A stretch of DNA of 64,000 bases from Flavobacteriales bacterium (GCA_016703005.1 JADJCX010000016.1:1-64000), one strand, 5' to 3'. Shown: positions 7,174 to 17,918, counted from the first letter of the stretch. Numbers and translations are program-made. Notes: a model not told the origin generated them from the sequence alone.

Positions 7174-8850
7174 ATGAAAGTCCTTGCTAGGCCTATCCTT
7201 TCCGCAACCACTTCCTTCATCCTGTGCGCGGGTGTGCTGCGCGCCCAGAATACCGTTGGGCTGTTGCAATACGACCAGAACACATCGTATGAGGGCTACA
7301 CGTTGTACTACCCTACCCAACAGTCATCGGCATACTTGCTGAACAATTGTGGGCAGGTGGTGCATGCGTGGCCCGACAGCCTGCTCAACGCCAGCAATTC
7401 AATGCGGTTGATGAACGATGGCGGCATACAGCGTTGCGCCATTGCACCCAATGTGCAGTCGCTCATTTTCGCTGGTGGCGCCGGGCAGTACGTGCAGCGC
7501 AAGGATTGGAACAACAACATTACCTGGCTGTATGAGTACAACAACGCCTCAGTGCGCATGCACCATGATGCGTGCCTGTTGCCCAACGGCAATACGCTCA
7601 TTGTTGCGTGGGAGTCGAAGACCATATTGGAAGCATGGCAGGCTGGGCGCGATACGGCAGGCTTCGGATTCCAAGCTGTATGGCCCGATCACTTGATCGA
7701 GGTGGAACCGACCGGTGCCACCACCGGCAACATCGTGTGGGAATGGCACGCATGGGATCACCTGGTCCAGGACTTCAACCCCTTGGCCAACAATTACGGC
7801 GTTGTGGAGGACAATGCGCAGCTCATCGACATCAACTACGATGAAGCACTGAACCCCGACTGGATGCACGTTAATTACGTGGAGTACAATCCGGTGCTGG
7901 ACCAGATCGTGATCAGCGTGCCGCACTTCAATGAGCTATGGGTGATCGACCACAGCACCACCACTGCCGAAGCCGCTTCTCATGCTGGCGGCAATAGTGG
8001 GCGCGGCGGTGATCTGCTCTATCGCTGGGGTAATCCGCAAGCCTATCGCCAGGGAACGATCGCCGACAAAAGACTCTTCTTCAACCATGGCACGGCTTGG
8101 GCGAAGGCCGATGCGCTGCCCGGTGATCCCGATTTCGGCCGCATCATCGTGTTCAACAACCGCCTTGGCAACGCCAGCAGCGCCGTCGACATCGTGAACA
8201 CCCCAGTGGATGCGAACGGGGACTACACCTATCAGCAAGGCACGCCATTCGGCCCGCCAAGCCATTCGTGGCGTTACGAGGCCCCGGTGCCGACGGACTT
8301 TTTCTCCGGTGGTCTGGGCAACGCGCAGATGCAGCCCAATGGCAACGTGCTCGTCTGTTCCGGTCGCCAAGGCTGGCTCTTCGAGGTGGATCCCCTCGGG
8401 AACATGGTATGGCAATACGAAAGCCCTGTTGTGAACGGGAACCCGGTTGCGCAATACACCATGCCGCCCGGCACCGGTAATCAGGTCTTCCATGTGAACC
8501 GGTATCCCGCGGACCACCCCGGTCTGGTGGGACAGGTGCTGAACCCGATCGGCTATGTGGAGTTGAACCCGGATACCCTCTTCTGCTCCATGCCCATGAC
8601 CGTTGAGCCGGTGGAACTCCCGGCGCAGGTGCAACTCCTCACCAACGTGGTGAGCGACCAAGTGGTGGTGATCGGTGCGGGAATGGGAACTCCCTATGCG
8701 GTGCTCGACCGGTCGGGCAGAGCGGTGTTGAGCGGCACGATCGTTTCCGGCCAGCAGGAGATCGCCGTGCGCGCGTTGACACCGGGCTTGTATGTGCTGA
8801 AGGTCGCCGATGTAGAGCAGCGCGGCCAGAAGTTCGTGGTGGTGCGATAG
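7174..8850 (+). CDS. Secreted arylsulfotransferase-family protein with T9SS sorting domain
   Basis: The protein is 558 residues from ATG 7174 with a signal peptide ending CAGVLRAQ, which is why I reject the upstream starts in the same frame. The body carries repeated beta-propeller-like motifs (HHDACLLPNGNTLIVAWE, VWEWHAWDHLVQDF, HFNELWVIDHSTT, NAQMQPNGNVLVCSGRQG) typical of the arylsulfotransferase (ASST) family. The His and Asn/Asp-Gly motifs are present. The C-terminus (TPGLYVLKV...KFVVVR) is a T9SS type A sorting domain. Family members transfer sulfate between phenols, but many Bacteroidota homologues are uncharacterised, so the enzymatic activity is an inference. A strong terminator follows. 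Confidence 0.8.
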   Translation: MKVLARPILSATTSFILCAGVLRAQNTVGLLQYDQNTSYEGYTLYYPTQQSSAYLLNNCGQVVHAWPDSLLNASNSMRLMNDGGIQRCAIAPNVQSLIFAGGAGQYVQRKDWNNNITWLYEYNNASVRMHHDACLLPNGNTLIVAWESKTILEAWQAGRDTAGFGFQAVWPDHLIEVEPTGATTGNIVWEWHAWDHLVQDFNPLANNYGVVEDNAQLIDINYDEALNPDWMHVNYVEYNPVLDQIVISVPHFNELWVIDHSTTTAEAASHAGGNSGRGGDLLYRWGNPQAYRQGTIADKRLFFNHGTAWAKADALPGDPDFGRIIVFNNRLGNASSAVDIVNTPVDANGDYTYQQGTPFGPPSHSWRYEAPVPTDFFSGGLGNAQMQPNGNVLVCSGRQGWLFEVDPLGNMVWQYESPVVNGNPVAQYTMPPGTGNQVFHVNRYPADHPGLVGQVLNPIGYVELNPDTLFCSMPMTVEPVELPAQVQLLTNVVSDQVVVIGAGMGTPYAVLDRSGRAVLSGTIVSGQQEIAVRALTPGLYVLKVADVEQRGQKFVVVR

Positions 8851-8869
8851 GGCCACCCGGCGGATCGCT

Positions 8870-8925
8870 ACGCAACAACGCGCCCGTGCTTGCACAGGCG
8901 CGTTGTTGCGTTATCCGGTTTTTTT
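8870..8925 (+). terminator. Rho-independent terminator
   Basis: A perfect 15-bp stem (8870-8884 with 8897-8911) is followed within 8 bp by seven Ts (8919-8925). It ends transcription of the arylsulfotransferase-like gene. Confidence 0.85.
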
Positions 8926-9102
8926 GGCACCCCTCAGGAAGGGCTTCAGCGGTCCAATTTTCTTTATCAACAGGAATGGCGACCATGTTGGTAAAAAGAG
9001 CCAACAACCCGCGCCATTGTTGGCCGTGTGGCGCGCCCGCCAAGGCCCCCGGAAGTACATTCGCGCACCTTCCCGGAAACGGGGATTTCACGCACAGGAA
9101 AA

Positions 9103-11079
9103 ATGGCTGAGACAGCAGAAATGAGCGAAACCAAGAAGACGGCGGCCGCAGCCTATTCGGCCGATAGCATACAGGTACTGGAAGGCCTCGAAGCGGTGCG
9201 CAAGCGCCCTGCGATGTACATCGGCGACATCGGTATGAAGGGCCTGCACCATTTGGTGTACGAGGTGGTGGACAACTCCATCGATGAAGCGTTGGCGGGG
9301 CATTGCGATACGATCCACGTCACCATCCTGCCCAACAACAGCATCAAGGTGCAGGACAATGGCCGTGGTATTCCCGTGGACATGCACACCAAGGAGAAGC
9401 GCAGTGCGCTGGAGGTGGTGATGACCGTGTTGCACGCCGGTGGCAAATTCGATAAGGACAGCTACAAAGTATCCGGCGGCCTGCACGGTGTGGGGGTGAG
9501 CTGCGTGAACGCATTGAGCAGCGACCTGAAGGTGGAAGTGTTCCGCCAAGGGAAGAGCTACATGCAGGAGTACAAAGAGGGCAAGCCCCAGTACCCTGTG
9601 AAAGAAACCGGCACCACGGATGTGCGCGGAACCACCGTGACGTTCAGCCCCGACCTGACGATCTTCCAAGTATCGGAGTACAACTTCGATACGCTCAGCG
9701 CCCGCTTGCGTGAACTCTCATTCCTGAACAAGGGCATCAAGCTGACACTTACCGACGAACGCCGCACCAACGATGACGGCACGTTCGTGAACGAGACATT
9801 CTACAGCAACAAAGGCTTGGTGGAATTCGTCCGCTTCCTGGACGGCACCCGCAACCCGCTGATCGAGGAGGTGATCTACATGGAAGGGGAGAAGCAAGGC
9901 ATCCCCGTGGAGATCGCCATGATCTATAACGACAGCTACGGGGAGAACCTCCACAGCTACGTCAACAACATCAACACGCACGAGGGCGGTACGCACTTGG
10001 CGGGTTTCCGCAGCGGATTGACGCGCACGCTGAAGAAGTACGCCGATAGCAGCGGTGCCACGAGCAAACTGAAGTTCGAGATCGCTGGCGATGACTTCCG
10101 TGAAGGACTCACCTGCGTGATCAGCGTGAAGGTGCAGGAGCCGCAGTTCGAAGGACAGACCAAAACGAAACTCGGTAACAACGAGGTGGCCGGCGCGGTG
10201 AACATGGCCGTAGCCGAGATGCTCGAGAATTACCTCGAAGAGCACCCGCGCGATGCCCGCACCATCGTGGACAAAGTGATCCTGGCCGCTACCGCCCGTC
10301 ACGCCGCCAAGAAGGCGCGCGAGATGGTGCAGCGCAAAGGCTCGCTGAACGGCATGGGCTTGCCCGGCAAACTGGCGGATTGCCAAGAGAAGGATCCCGC
10401 GTTGAGCGAGCTGTTCCTGGTGGAGGGCGACTCAGCAGGTGGCACCGCCAAGCAAGGACGTAACCGTGAGTTCCAAGCCATCCTTCCGCTACGAGGCAAG
10501 ATCCTCAACGTGGAGAAGGCCATGGTGCACAAGATCTACGAGAACGAAGAGATCCGGAACATGTACACCGCCCTCGGCGTGAACATCGGGACGGAGGAGG
10601 ACAGCAAGGCGCTCGACATCAGCAAGCTGCGCTACCACAAGGTGATCATCATGTGCGATGCCGATGTCGATGGCAGCCACATCCAAACGTTGATCATGAC
10701 CTTCTACTTCCGCTACATGAAGGAGCTGTTGGAAGGTGGTCACGTGTACATCGCTACACCGCCGCTCTACATGGTGAAGAAGGGCAAGGAGGGTGTGTAC
10801 TGCTGGACCGAGCTCGAGCGCGATACCGTGATCGAGCGTATGAAGGCCGGTGGCAAGGAGACGGGTGTGCACGTGCAGCGCTACAAGGGTCTCGGTGAAA
10901 TGAACCCTGAGCAGCTCTGGGAAACCACCATGGACCCCAGCCGCCGCACCCTCCGCCAGATCACCATCGAGAACGGTGCCGAGGCCGATCGCATCTTCAG
11001 CATGCTCATGGGCGATGATGTACCACCACGCCGCGAGTTCATCGAGAAGAACGCCGTGTACGCGAAGCTGGATGTGTAA
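9103..11079 (+). CDS. gyrB: DNA gyrase subunit B
   Basis: The protein is 658 residues, normal for GyrB of this phylum, and is the ATPase subunit of DNA gyrase, which introduces negative supercoils. The ATP-binding GHKL motifs are visible (VVDNSIDEALAG, DNGRGIPVDMH, GGLHGVGVSCVNALS). The transducer region follows, then the TOPRIM motif EGDSAGG and MCDADVDGSHI. The C-terminal end contains the conserved RYKGLGEMN. I chose ATG 9103, preceded by an AGGAAAA stretch. ATG 9121 (MSETKK) is an alternative that would match shorter homologues. A terminator follows the stop codon. Confidence 0.97.
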   Translation: MAETAEMSETKKTAAAAYSADSIQVLEGLEAVRKRPAMYIGDIGMKGLHHLVYEVVDNSIDEALAGHCDTIHVTILPNNSIKVQDNGRGIPVDMHTKEKRSALEVVMTVLHAGGKFDKDSYKVSGGLHGVGVSCVNALSSDLKVEVFRQGKSYMQEYKEGKPQYPVKETGTTDVRGTTVTFSPDLTIFQVSEYNFDTLSARLRELSFLNKGIKLTLTDERRTNDDGTFVNETFYSNKGLVEFVRFLDGTRNPLIEEVIYMEGEKQGIPVEIAMIYNDSYGENLHSYVNNINTHEGGTHLAGFRSGLTRTLKKYADSSGATSKLKFEIAGDDFREGLTCVISVKVQEPQFEGQTKTKLGNNEVAGAVNMAVAEMLENYLEEHPRDARTIVDKVILAATARHAAKKAREMVQRKGSLNGMGLPGKLADCQEKDPALSELFLVEGDSAGGTAKQGRNREFQAILPLRGKILNVEKAMVHKIYENEEIRNMYTALGVNIGTEEDSKALDISKLRYHKVIIMCDADVDGSHIQTLIMTFYFRYMKELLEGGHVYIATPPLYMVKKGKEGVYCWTELERDTVIERMKAGGKETGVHVQRYKGLGEMNPEQLWETTMDPSRRTLRQITIENGAEADRIFSMLMGDDVPPRREFIEKNAVYAKLDV

Positions 11080-11119
11080 TACGAACTGATCATTGCAGGA
11101 CCGTCCGAGGTCCTACGCG

Positions 11120-11145
11120 AAAGCCCCGACTTGTCGGGGCTTTTT
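11120..11145 (+). terminator. Rho-independent terminator of gyrB
   Basis: An 11-bp stem, AAAGCCCCGAC with its complement, is directly followed by a run of five Ts, about 40 bp past the gyrB stop codon. Confidence 0.9.
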
Positions 11146-11186
11146 GCATTCCCACTGACAAAGGTTCCAGTGAGGTTCCGCGTTGA

Positions 11187-11579
11187 CTACTGTTGGTCGT
11201 TGAACTCCTTCAACGCCTCTCTCAATTCCATGAACATATGTATACAGCCTCTACATACCTGCACTTGCGCCTTGGAAATCAAGAGGGCTTCGACCTTAAG
11301 CAGTTTTGTGGATGAGATGACCATGCCTTTTCGTTTTAGTCGGACCACAGCCTCTGCTCCATAGGCCTGTAGACCTGTTTCCTTGCTATTCAGCCAAGTG
11401 TAAATGGTGGCAGTGTCGTTCCGTTGTATCAGCTCTTCGACCTGGACACGAGGTGCAGGGTCAGTACCTGCATAACCGCAGCCGCTTCCGTACACCTCAG
11501 ACCTGAAGTCGTCACGCTGAGCAAAGCAGCTTGAGCAGATCCATAGTTGAAGGACAAAGGCGATCGATCGGTAGAGCAT
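11187..11579 (-). CDS. Small secreted protein of unknown function
   Basis: The protein is 130 residues with a hydrophobic N-terminus ending CSSCFAQ that looks like a signal peptide. The mature part contains a CRGC pair near the C-terminus and an acidic/basic helical end (LREALKEFNDQQ). A segment with YTWLNSKETGLQAYGAEAV is reminiscent of a HEAT-like helical repeat, but I do not assign a family. It lies 12 bp downstream of the giant repeat protein on the same strand, so it may be co-transcribed with it. Confidence 0.6.
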   Translation of the reverse strand: MLYRSIAFVLQLWICSSCFAQRDDFRSEVYGSGCGYAGTDPAPRVQVEELIQRNDTATIYTWLNSKETGLQAYGAEAVVRLKRKGMVISSTKLLKVEALLISKAQVQVCRGCIHMFMELREALKEFNDQQ

Positions 11580-11591
11580 GACAGAACGAAA

Positions 11592-14500
11592 CTACTTCAG
11601 CACCGTCACATGCCCTATCACCGAGTCCTCTTTGCGGGTGCGTGCATCGCGGTAGTGGAGCTTCCACACATACACTTCGGTTTCCACCAATGTGCCGAGG
11701 TATGATGCGTTCCACGGTTCGTGCACGGTAGTGCTCTTCCAAAGTTGCTCGCCCCAGCGATCGAAAATGAGGAACTCGAATTCCTGCACCAGCGCCGGTT
11801 CGTTGAAGATGGGCATGAAGCCGTCGTTCGTGCCGTCGCCGTTGGGCGTGAAGGTGTTGGGCACGTGCACCGTCAACAGGTCGAGCACGACAACCGGTGC
11901 GCAGATGGTATCGGTGCAGCCGTTCGCGTTGCTGGCGATCAAGCACACCGTGTAGGTATCACCCAGCACATCGGGGAAGGTGAACGTCGGGTCGATGTCC
12001 GCGCTGCTGCCCAAGCCGCTGAAGTCCCACACGAATTCCGTTGCGTTGCTGCTGGTGTTCACGAATTGAACGGTGGGATCGCTGACCAATACACTATCGG
12101 GTGCGGCGTAGAAGTCGGCGATCACGGGCGGTGGGCTCAGCACTACGGCATCGATCTTCGCGATACAACCGTTGGCATCGAGCATCACGATCGGGTAGGT
12201 GCCCGCGCACAGGTCGATCATCGTGGCCGATGACTGGAACGTGATGCCGCCATCGAAACTGTACTGCGCACCCTGCGGATCGATCACCGACAGCGTTCCA
12301 TCGCAACTGCCGGGACAGGTCTCGTTCACCGCAAACACTGTGTCGATCAACAGCGGTGGTGGTTCGTTGATGACGAAGGCGACCGGCGTACTGCAAAGGT
12401 TGGTATCCAGTACCAGCACCGAATAGCTGCCTGCGCATAAGTCCATGGCGATGGCATCAGTAAGCCCCGCAACACCATTGCTCCATTGGTAGCTGTACCC
12501 CGCGTTGCCCACGTTACCGCCGGACACGCTGATCGCTGCCGTGCCATCGCATGCGGCGTTGCATACGGCATCAGTCGTGGCGGCAACCGGTACGATCGCC
12601 TCCGTGAAGGTGATGAGCACGCTATCCGACGCTGCGCAATTGTCCGGCGAAACGATGGTGAAAACGAAAAGTGCGCTGCCGCCCACAGTGGAAGTCACTC
12701 CGGTACTGGCGGAGTTAGGGTCAGTGATCGTCACTGTGTTGGGGCCCGTCCAGAAGCCGCTGTTCCAATTGCCAGTTGCTGCGAGGGTGTATTGCAGATC
12801 GCACGTCACGGCATCCGGTCCAGCATTAGGAGGTGTAACAATGAAGATGTTCACCGTGGCGCTCGCGCTGATGTTGGGGCATGCGGTAAGCCCGAACACC
12901 GTATACACGTATGCACCTTGAGGATCCACATCCGGGTCGAAGACCCCGTTGCTGGCGTTGCCATTGGGGTCGAGCCACGAGCCTCCGGTATCCGGTGTGC
13001 CGCCGAGCAGTGAGAAGAGATCCACCGGTGGGGCTTCAGGACAAACGACCGTGCTGCCATCGGTCCCGGCATCGGGCATCGGTTCAACGGTCATGGCAAC
13101 GGTGGCCGTTGCGTTGGCGCAGGGTGTTGTGGCCAGTACGGTGTAGGCGTACGTTCCTTGAAGGTCAACGGCCGGGTCGAAGCTTCCACCGAAGGCAATG
13201 CCATTGGGATCGGTCCATGCCCCACCGGCATCCGGGTTCCCGCCGAGCAGGTTGAACAGCAGCACGGAAGCATCGGTACTGCACAAGGTCAACGCACCGT
13301 TCGAGCCGGCATCGGGTGGTTGAACGATCGCTACTTCAACAAGAGAGGTGTCGCTGATGCACGGCGGTGGGACGTAAAGGACATACGTGTAAATCCCTTG
13401 TGGTGCTAGCGCTGGATCCATTGGCCCGCTGCAGGGTTGGTTGTACGGATCCAACCATAGCCCGCCCGGGTCGGGGCTTCCCTGCAACACGTTGAAGAGA
13501 TCGACAGGAGCGGCGTCCGCACAAACGGTCACGTTGCCATCGATGCCGGCGTCAGCATTGGTGAGCACATTCACGGTCACTACCGCATCGTCGCTCGGAC
13601 ACGGTGCCGTGCCATTCACCGTGTAGGTGTAGTCGCCCGCCGCATCCACGCCGGGTGTGAAGAAGCCACTGAACGCATTGCCATTGGGATCCGTCCAATT
13701 GCCACCGGCATCCGGTGTGCCGCCAAGGCTGGCGAACAACAGGTCGCCCGCACCGGAAAGACAGAGATTCAGGATCCCATCGAGACCTGCATCCGGTGCG
13801 ATGACGATGCTCACACCAACGACGCTCGACAGATCCGGACACGGCGAAACACCAGCGACGGTGTACGTGTAGTTCCCGGCGAGATCGATGGCGGGATCGA
13901 ATGTTCCGGAGTGCGCGTTGCCGTTCGGGTCGAGCCAGGAGCCACCGACATCAGGGGTGCCAGTCAATTCACCGAAGAGATCTACTGCGGCACCCGTGAT
14001 GCAGGCGATGAGGATTCCGTTGCTGCCGGGATCCGGTGGTTGTATCACGTCTACGTCCACTGTTGTGCTGACAGAAGAACACGGCGGCGGCACCGCGATC
14101 GTGTAGGTGTACGTCCCGATCTGATGCAGCGCGGGATCGAACGTCCCAGCGAACGGCAGTCCATTGGGGTCAGTCCACGCCCCACCTGGATCGGGACTTC
14201 CACCAAGCTGCGCGAAGAGACCGATGGCTGCGTCGCTTGCGCACAAGCTCACCGCACCAGGCAAGCCGGGATCGGGTAGTGTGGCAACAGCTACGGCGGC
14301 AGTTGCCGTTGCATTCGGGCATGGCGAAGTACCAGTGACCGTGTACGTATACCCCCCGGGCACGTCAACGGCCGGATCGAACAGCCCACTATGTGCAATG
14401 CCGTTGGGGTCGAGCCAGGATCCACCGGCATCGGGGCTGCCGCCCAGTATGTTGAACAGATCCGTGGCCGGGCTGCTGATGCACAACAGGATCGCAGCAT

Positions 14501-17500
14501 CCACCCCGGCATCGGGCGGTGGAACGATCCCGACCGTTACCGTGCTGCTGACATCGACACATGGTGGCGGAACAGAGATGGTGTAGGTGTACACACCAGC
14601 GCTCATGTTGGCAGGATCGAAGAGGCCACCGATCACAGGGCTCGGCCCTGACCATGCACCTCCGAGATCTGGTGTGCCACCGAGTTGCATGTAGAGATCG
14701 ATCGCCCCGTCGGTAGCGCAAAGTGTTGCGCTGCCGGGTGTGCCCGCATCGGGTGCAGCAACCACGGTCACGGTCACCGTGGCGTTATGGCTTGGGCAAG
14801 GTGTTGTTCCGGCAACGGTGTAGGTGTACACACCCGCACTCATGTTGCCCGGGTTGAATAGGCCTCCGACAACCGGGCTTGGGCCGCTCCATGTGCCACC
14901 AGCATCCGGACTTCCGCCAAGAGCGGCGAACAGCGCAGCGGCAGGACTGCTGATGCAGAGCGTCAACGCACCATCTGCTCCTGCATCAGGCGGCTGCACC
15001 ACGTTGAGGGTCACAGTGCTGCTCACGTTGATGCACGGTGGCGGAACCACAATGGTGTACGTGTACACACCTGCGCTCATGTTGGCAGGATCGAAGAGGC
15101 CACCGATCACAGGGCTCGGCCCTGACCATGCACCTCCGAGATCGGGTGTGCCACCGAGTTGCACGTAAAGATCGATCGCCCCGTCGGTAGCGCAGAGTGT
15201 TGCACTGCCGGGGGTACCTGCATCGGGTGCAGCAACTACTGTTACGGTCACCGTGGCGTTATCGCTTGGGCAAGGTGTTGTTCCGGCAACGGTGTAGGTG
15301 TACACACCCGCGCTCATGTTCGCCGGGTTGAACATTCCAGCGATCACAGGGCTTGGGCCGCTCCATGTGCCACCTGCATCCGGACTTCCACCGAGAGCCG
15401 AGAACAACGCAGTTGCTGGACTGCTGATGCAAAGCGTCAACGCACCATCGAGTCCGGCATCCGGTGGTTGCACCACGTTGATCGTAACGGTGCTGCTCGC
15501 GTTCACACACGGTGGGGGCACTACGATGGTGTAAGTGTATACACCTGCGATCATGTTCGCTGGATCAAAAAGGCCACTAACAACAGGGCTCGGGCCGTTC
15601 CACGTTCCGCCAGCGTCAGGTGTGCCGCCGAGTTCATTGTAGAGATCGATCGGTGCATCGGTAGCGCAGAGTGTTGCACTGCCGGGGGTACCTGCATCGG
15701 GCGCAGCAACTACTGTTACCGTCACCGTGGCGTTATCGCTTGGGCAGGGAGTCGTTCCGGCAACGGTGTAGGTGTACACACCCGCGCTCATGTTGGCTGG
15801 GTTGAACATTCCAGCGATCACAGGGCTTGGTCCGCTCCACGTGCCACCTGCATCGGGACTTCCTCCTAGCGAGGAAAACAGCGCAGTGGCTGGACTACTG
15901 ATGCAGAGTGTCAACGCACCATCTGCTCCTGCATCCGGTGGTTGCACCACATTGATCGTTACCGCACTGCTCGCGTTGACGCATGGTGGGGGCACTGCGA
16001 TCGTGTAGGTGTATACACCGGCGCTCATGTTCGCTGGGTCGAAGAGACCACCAACAACTGGGCTTGGTCCTGACCAAGCACCTCCGAGATCGGGCGTGCC
16101 GCCGAGTTCATTGTAGAGATCGATCGGTGCATCGGTAGCGCAGAGTGTTGCACTGCCGGGGGTACCTGCATCGGGCGCAGCAACTACTGTTACCGTCACC
16201 GTGGCGTTATCGCTTGGGCAGGGAGTCGTTCCGGCAACGGCGTAGGTGTACACACCCGCGCTCATGTTGGCTGGGTTGAACATTCCTGCGATCACTGGAC
16301 TTGGCCCACTCCACGTGCCACCGGCGTCGGGACTTCCTCCGATGGAGGAGAAAAGTTGAGTTGCTGGACTGCTGATGCAAAGTGTCAAAGCACCATCCGC
16401 TCCTGCATCGGGTGGTTGCACCACGTTGATCGTAACCGTGCTGCTTGCGTTGACGCATGGCGGAGGCACTGCAATGGTGTAGGTGTACACACCAGCACTC
16501 ATGTTGGCCGGATCGAACAGGCCACCAACAACGGGGCTCGGGCCGCTCCACGTTCCGCCAGCGTCAGGTGTGCCGCCAAGTTCACCGAAGAGCGAAATAG
16601 CCGAAGCACTTGCGCAAAGTGTTTCGGACCCGGGTGTTCCGGCATCCGGGTTCAACACCACGTTCACATTCACCGTTGCTGAAACCGTGGGGCAGGGCAG
16701 GATGCCATTGATGGTGTATGTGTAGAGTCCGGGAACCATAGTGGTGGGATCGAACATGCCGCCGACCACAGGACTGGGTCCGGACCAAGACCCACCAGCA
16801 TCAGGGATTCCACCCAGTTGCGCGAACAAACTCGTCGGTGGGCTGGTTGCACACAGTGCGATGGCACCGCTGATCCCGGCATCGGGTATTGGGTTCAACA
16901 CCACCGTCACGGTTGCTAACTCAGGTGGGCAAGGCGCAATACCAGCAACAGTGTATGTGTATACACCAGCGCTCATCGTGCTCGGGTCGAACATGCCGCC
17001 TACCACTGGGCTTGGTCCGCTCCATGCGCCACCCGCATCTGGACTTCCACCGAGCTGTGCGAAGAGCGAAACTGTTGGATCTGTGGAGCAGAGTGTTATG
17101 GATCCGTTGGTGCCGGGATCCGGTGGTGTGTTGATAGTGACAGTGACCGTCGCGTCTTCACTTGGGCACGGTGCGAGGCCCGCAACGGTGTAGGTGTACA
17201 CGCCAGCATTCATGTTGGCTGGATCGAACATGCCACCCGCCACTGGACTTGGTCCGCTCCATGCGCCGCCCGCATCCGGACTTCCACCGAGCTGTGCGAA
17301 GAGCGACACTGCTGGATCTGTGGAGCAGAGCGTTATGGATCCGTTGGTACCGGGATCCGGTGGTGTGTTGATGGTGACAGTGACCGTTGATGTTGCGTTG
17401 GGGCAAGGAACCACCCCGAGCACAGTGTAGGTGTAGACCCCCGCGCTCATGTTCGCTGGATCGAACATGCCGCCCGCAACCGGACTTGGCCCACTCCATG

Positions 17501-17918
17501 CGCCGCCCGCATCTGGACTTCCACCGAGCTGCGCGAACAATGACACTGCTGGATCTGTGGAGCAGAGTGTTATGGAGCCGCTGGTGCCGGGATCGGGTGG
17601 TGTGTTGATGGTGACAGTGACCGTCGCGTCTTCACTGGGGCAGGGTGCAATACCTACTACAGTGTAAGTGTAGACCCCGGCGCTCATGTTGCTTGGATCG
17701 AACATGCCACCACCGACTGGACTCGGTCCGCTCCAAGCGCCGCCGACATCCGGACTTCCACCGAGCTGTGCGAAGAGCGACACTGCTGGATCTGTGGAGC
17801 AGAGTGTTATGGATCCGTTGGTGCCGGGATCGGGTGGTGTGTTGATAGTGACAGTGACCGTCGCGTCCTCCTGGGGCATGGTGCAGACCAGCAACTGTGT
17901 AGGTGTACACACCAGCAC
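11592..17918 (-). CDS. Giant repeat surface protein, C-terminal 2,100 residues
   Basis: This piece carries repeats 6 to 26 of the 79-residue unit (see 11592-21168 repeat entry). A region with two SprB-like modules follows (CNAACDGTAAISVSGGN..., CPGSCDGTLSVID), then a PKD-like domain (FVWDFSGLG) and a C-terminal domain with VPNTFTPNGDGTNDGFMP and FLIFDRWGEQLW. The last is the gliding-motility-associated C-terminal domain (CHU_C), the T9SS type B sorting signal. The first 15 residues of this ORF are out-of-frame, since the real protein continues from 17632-21168. Restoring two lost bases at 17871-17890 gives one ORF of 9,579 nt (3,192 residues). Confidence 0.85.
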   Translation of the reverse strand: MLVCTPTQLLVCTMPQEDATVTVTINTPPDPGTNGSITLCSTDPAVSLFAQLGGSPDVGGAWSGPSPVGGGMFDPSNMSAGVYTYTVVGIAPCPSEDATVTVTINTPPDPGTSGSITLCSTDPAVSLFAQLGGSPDAGGAWSGPSPVAGGMFDPANMSAGVYTYTVLGVVPCPNATSTVTVTINTPPDPGTNGSITLCSTDPAVSLFAQLGGSPDAGGAWSGPSPVAGGMFDPANMNAGVYTYTVAGLAPCPSEDATVTVTINTPPDPGTNGSITLCSTDPTVSLFAQLGGSPDAGGAWSGPSPVVGGMFDPSTMSAGVYTYTVAGIAPCPPELATVTVVLNPIPDAGISGAIALCATSPPTSLFAQLGGIPDAGGSWSGPSPVVGGMFDPTTMVPGLYTYTINGILPCPTVSATVNVNVVLNPDAGTPGSETLCASASAISLFGELGGTPDAGGTWSGPSPVVGGLFDPANMSAGVYTYTIAVPPPCVNASSTVTINVVQPPDAGADGALTLCISSPATQLFSSIGGSPDAGGTWSGPSPVIAGMFNPANMSAGVYTYAVAGTTPCPSDNATVTVTVVAAPDAGTPGSATLCATDAPIDLYNELGGTPDLGGAWSGPSPVVGGLFDPANMSAGVYTYTIAVPPPCVNASSAVTINVVQPPDAGADGALTLCISSPATALFSSLGGSPDAGGTWSGPSPVIAGMFNPANMSAGVYTYTVAGTTPCPSDNATVTVTVVAAPDAGTPGSATLCATDAPIDLYNELGGTPDAGGTWNGPSPVVSGLFDPANMIAGVYTYTIVVPPPCVNASSTVTINVVQPPDAGLDGALTLCISSPATALFSALGGSPDAGGTWSGPSPVIAGMFNPANMSAGVYTYTVAGTTPCPSDNATVTVTVVAAPDAGTPGSATLCATDGAIDLYVQLGGTPDLGGAWSGPSPVIGGLFDPANMSAGVYTYTIVVPPPCINVSSTVTLNVVQPPDAGADGALTLCISSPAAALFAALGGSPDAGGTWSGPSPVVGGLFNPGNMSAGVYTYTVAGTTPCPSHNATVTVTVVAAPDAGTPGSATLCATDGAIDLYMQLGGTPDLGGAWSGPSPVIGGLFDPANMSAGVYTYTISVPPPCVDVSSTVTVGIVPPPDAGVDAAILLCISSPATDLFNILGGSPDAGGSWLDPNGIAHSGLFDPAVDVPGGYTYTVTGTSPCPNATATAAVAVATLPDPGLPGAVSLCASDAAIGLFAQLGGSPDPGGAWTDPNGLPFAGTFDPALHQIGTYTYTIAVPPPCSSVSTTVDVDVIQPPDPGSNGILIACITGAAVDLFGELTGTPDVGGSWLDPNGNAHSGTFDPAIDLAGNYTYTVAGVSPCPDLSSVVGVSIVIAPDAGLDGILNLCLSGAGDLLFASLGGTPDAGGNWTDPNGNAFSGFFTPGVDAAGDYTYTVNGTAPCPSDDAVVTVNVLTNADAGIDGNVTVCADAAPVDLFNVLQGSPDPGGLWLDPYNQPCSGPMDPALAPQGIYTYVLYVPPPCISDTSLVEVAIVQPPDAGSNGALTLCSTDASVLLFNLLGGNPDAGGAWTDPNGIAFGGSFDPAVDLQGTYAYTVLATTPCANATATVAMTVEPMPDAGTDGSTVVCPEAPPVDLFSLLGGTPDTGGSWLDPNGNASNGVFDPDVDPQGAYVYTVFGLTACPNISASATVNIFIVTPPNAGPDAVTCDLQYTLAATGNWNSGFWTGPNTVTITDPNSASTGVTSTVGGSALFVFTIVSPDNCAASDSVLITFTEAIVPVAATTDAVCNAACDGTAAISVSGGNVGNAGYSYQWSNGVAGLTDAIAMDLCAGSYSVLVLDTNLCSTPVAFVINEPPPLLIDTVFAVNETCPGSCDGTLSVIDPQGAQYSFDGGITFQSSATMIDLCAGTYPIVMLDANGCIAKIDAVVLSPPPVIADFYAAPDSVLVSDPTVQFVNTSSNATEFVWDFSGLGSSADIDPTFTFPDVLGDTYTVCLIASNANGCTDTICAPVVVLDLLTVHVPNTFTPNGDGTNDGFMPIFNEPALVQEFEFLIFDRWGEQLWKSTTVHEPWNASYLGTLVETEVYVWKLHYRDARTRKEDSVIGHVTVLK

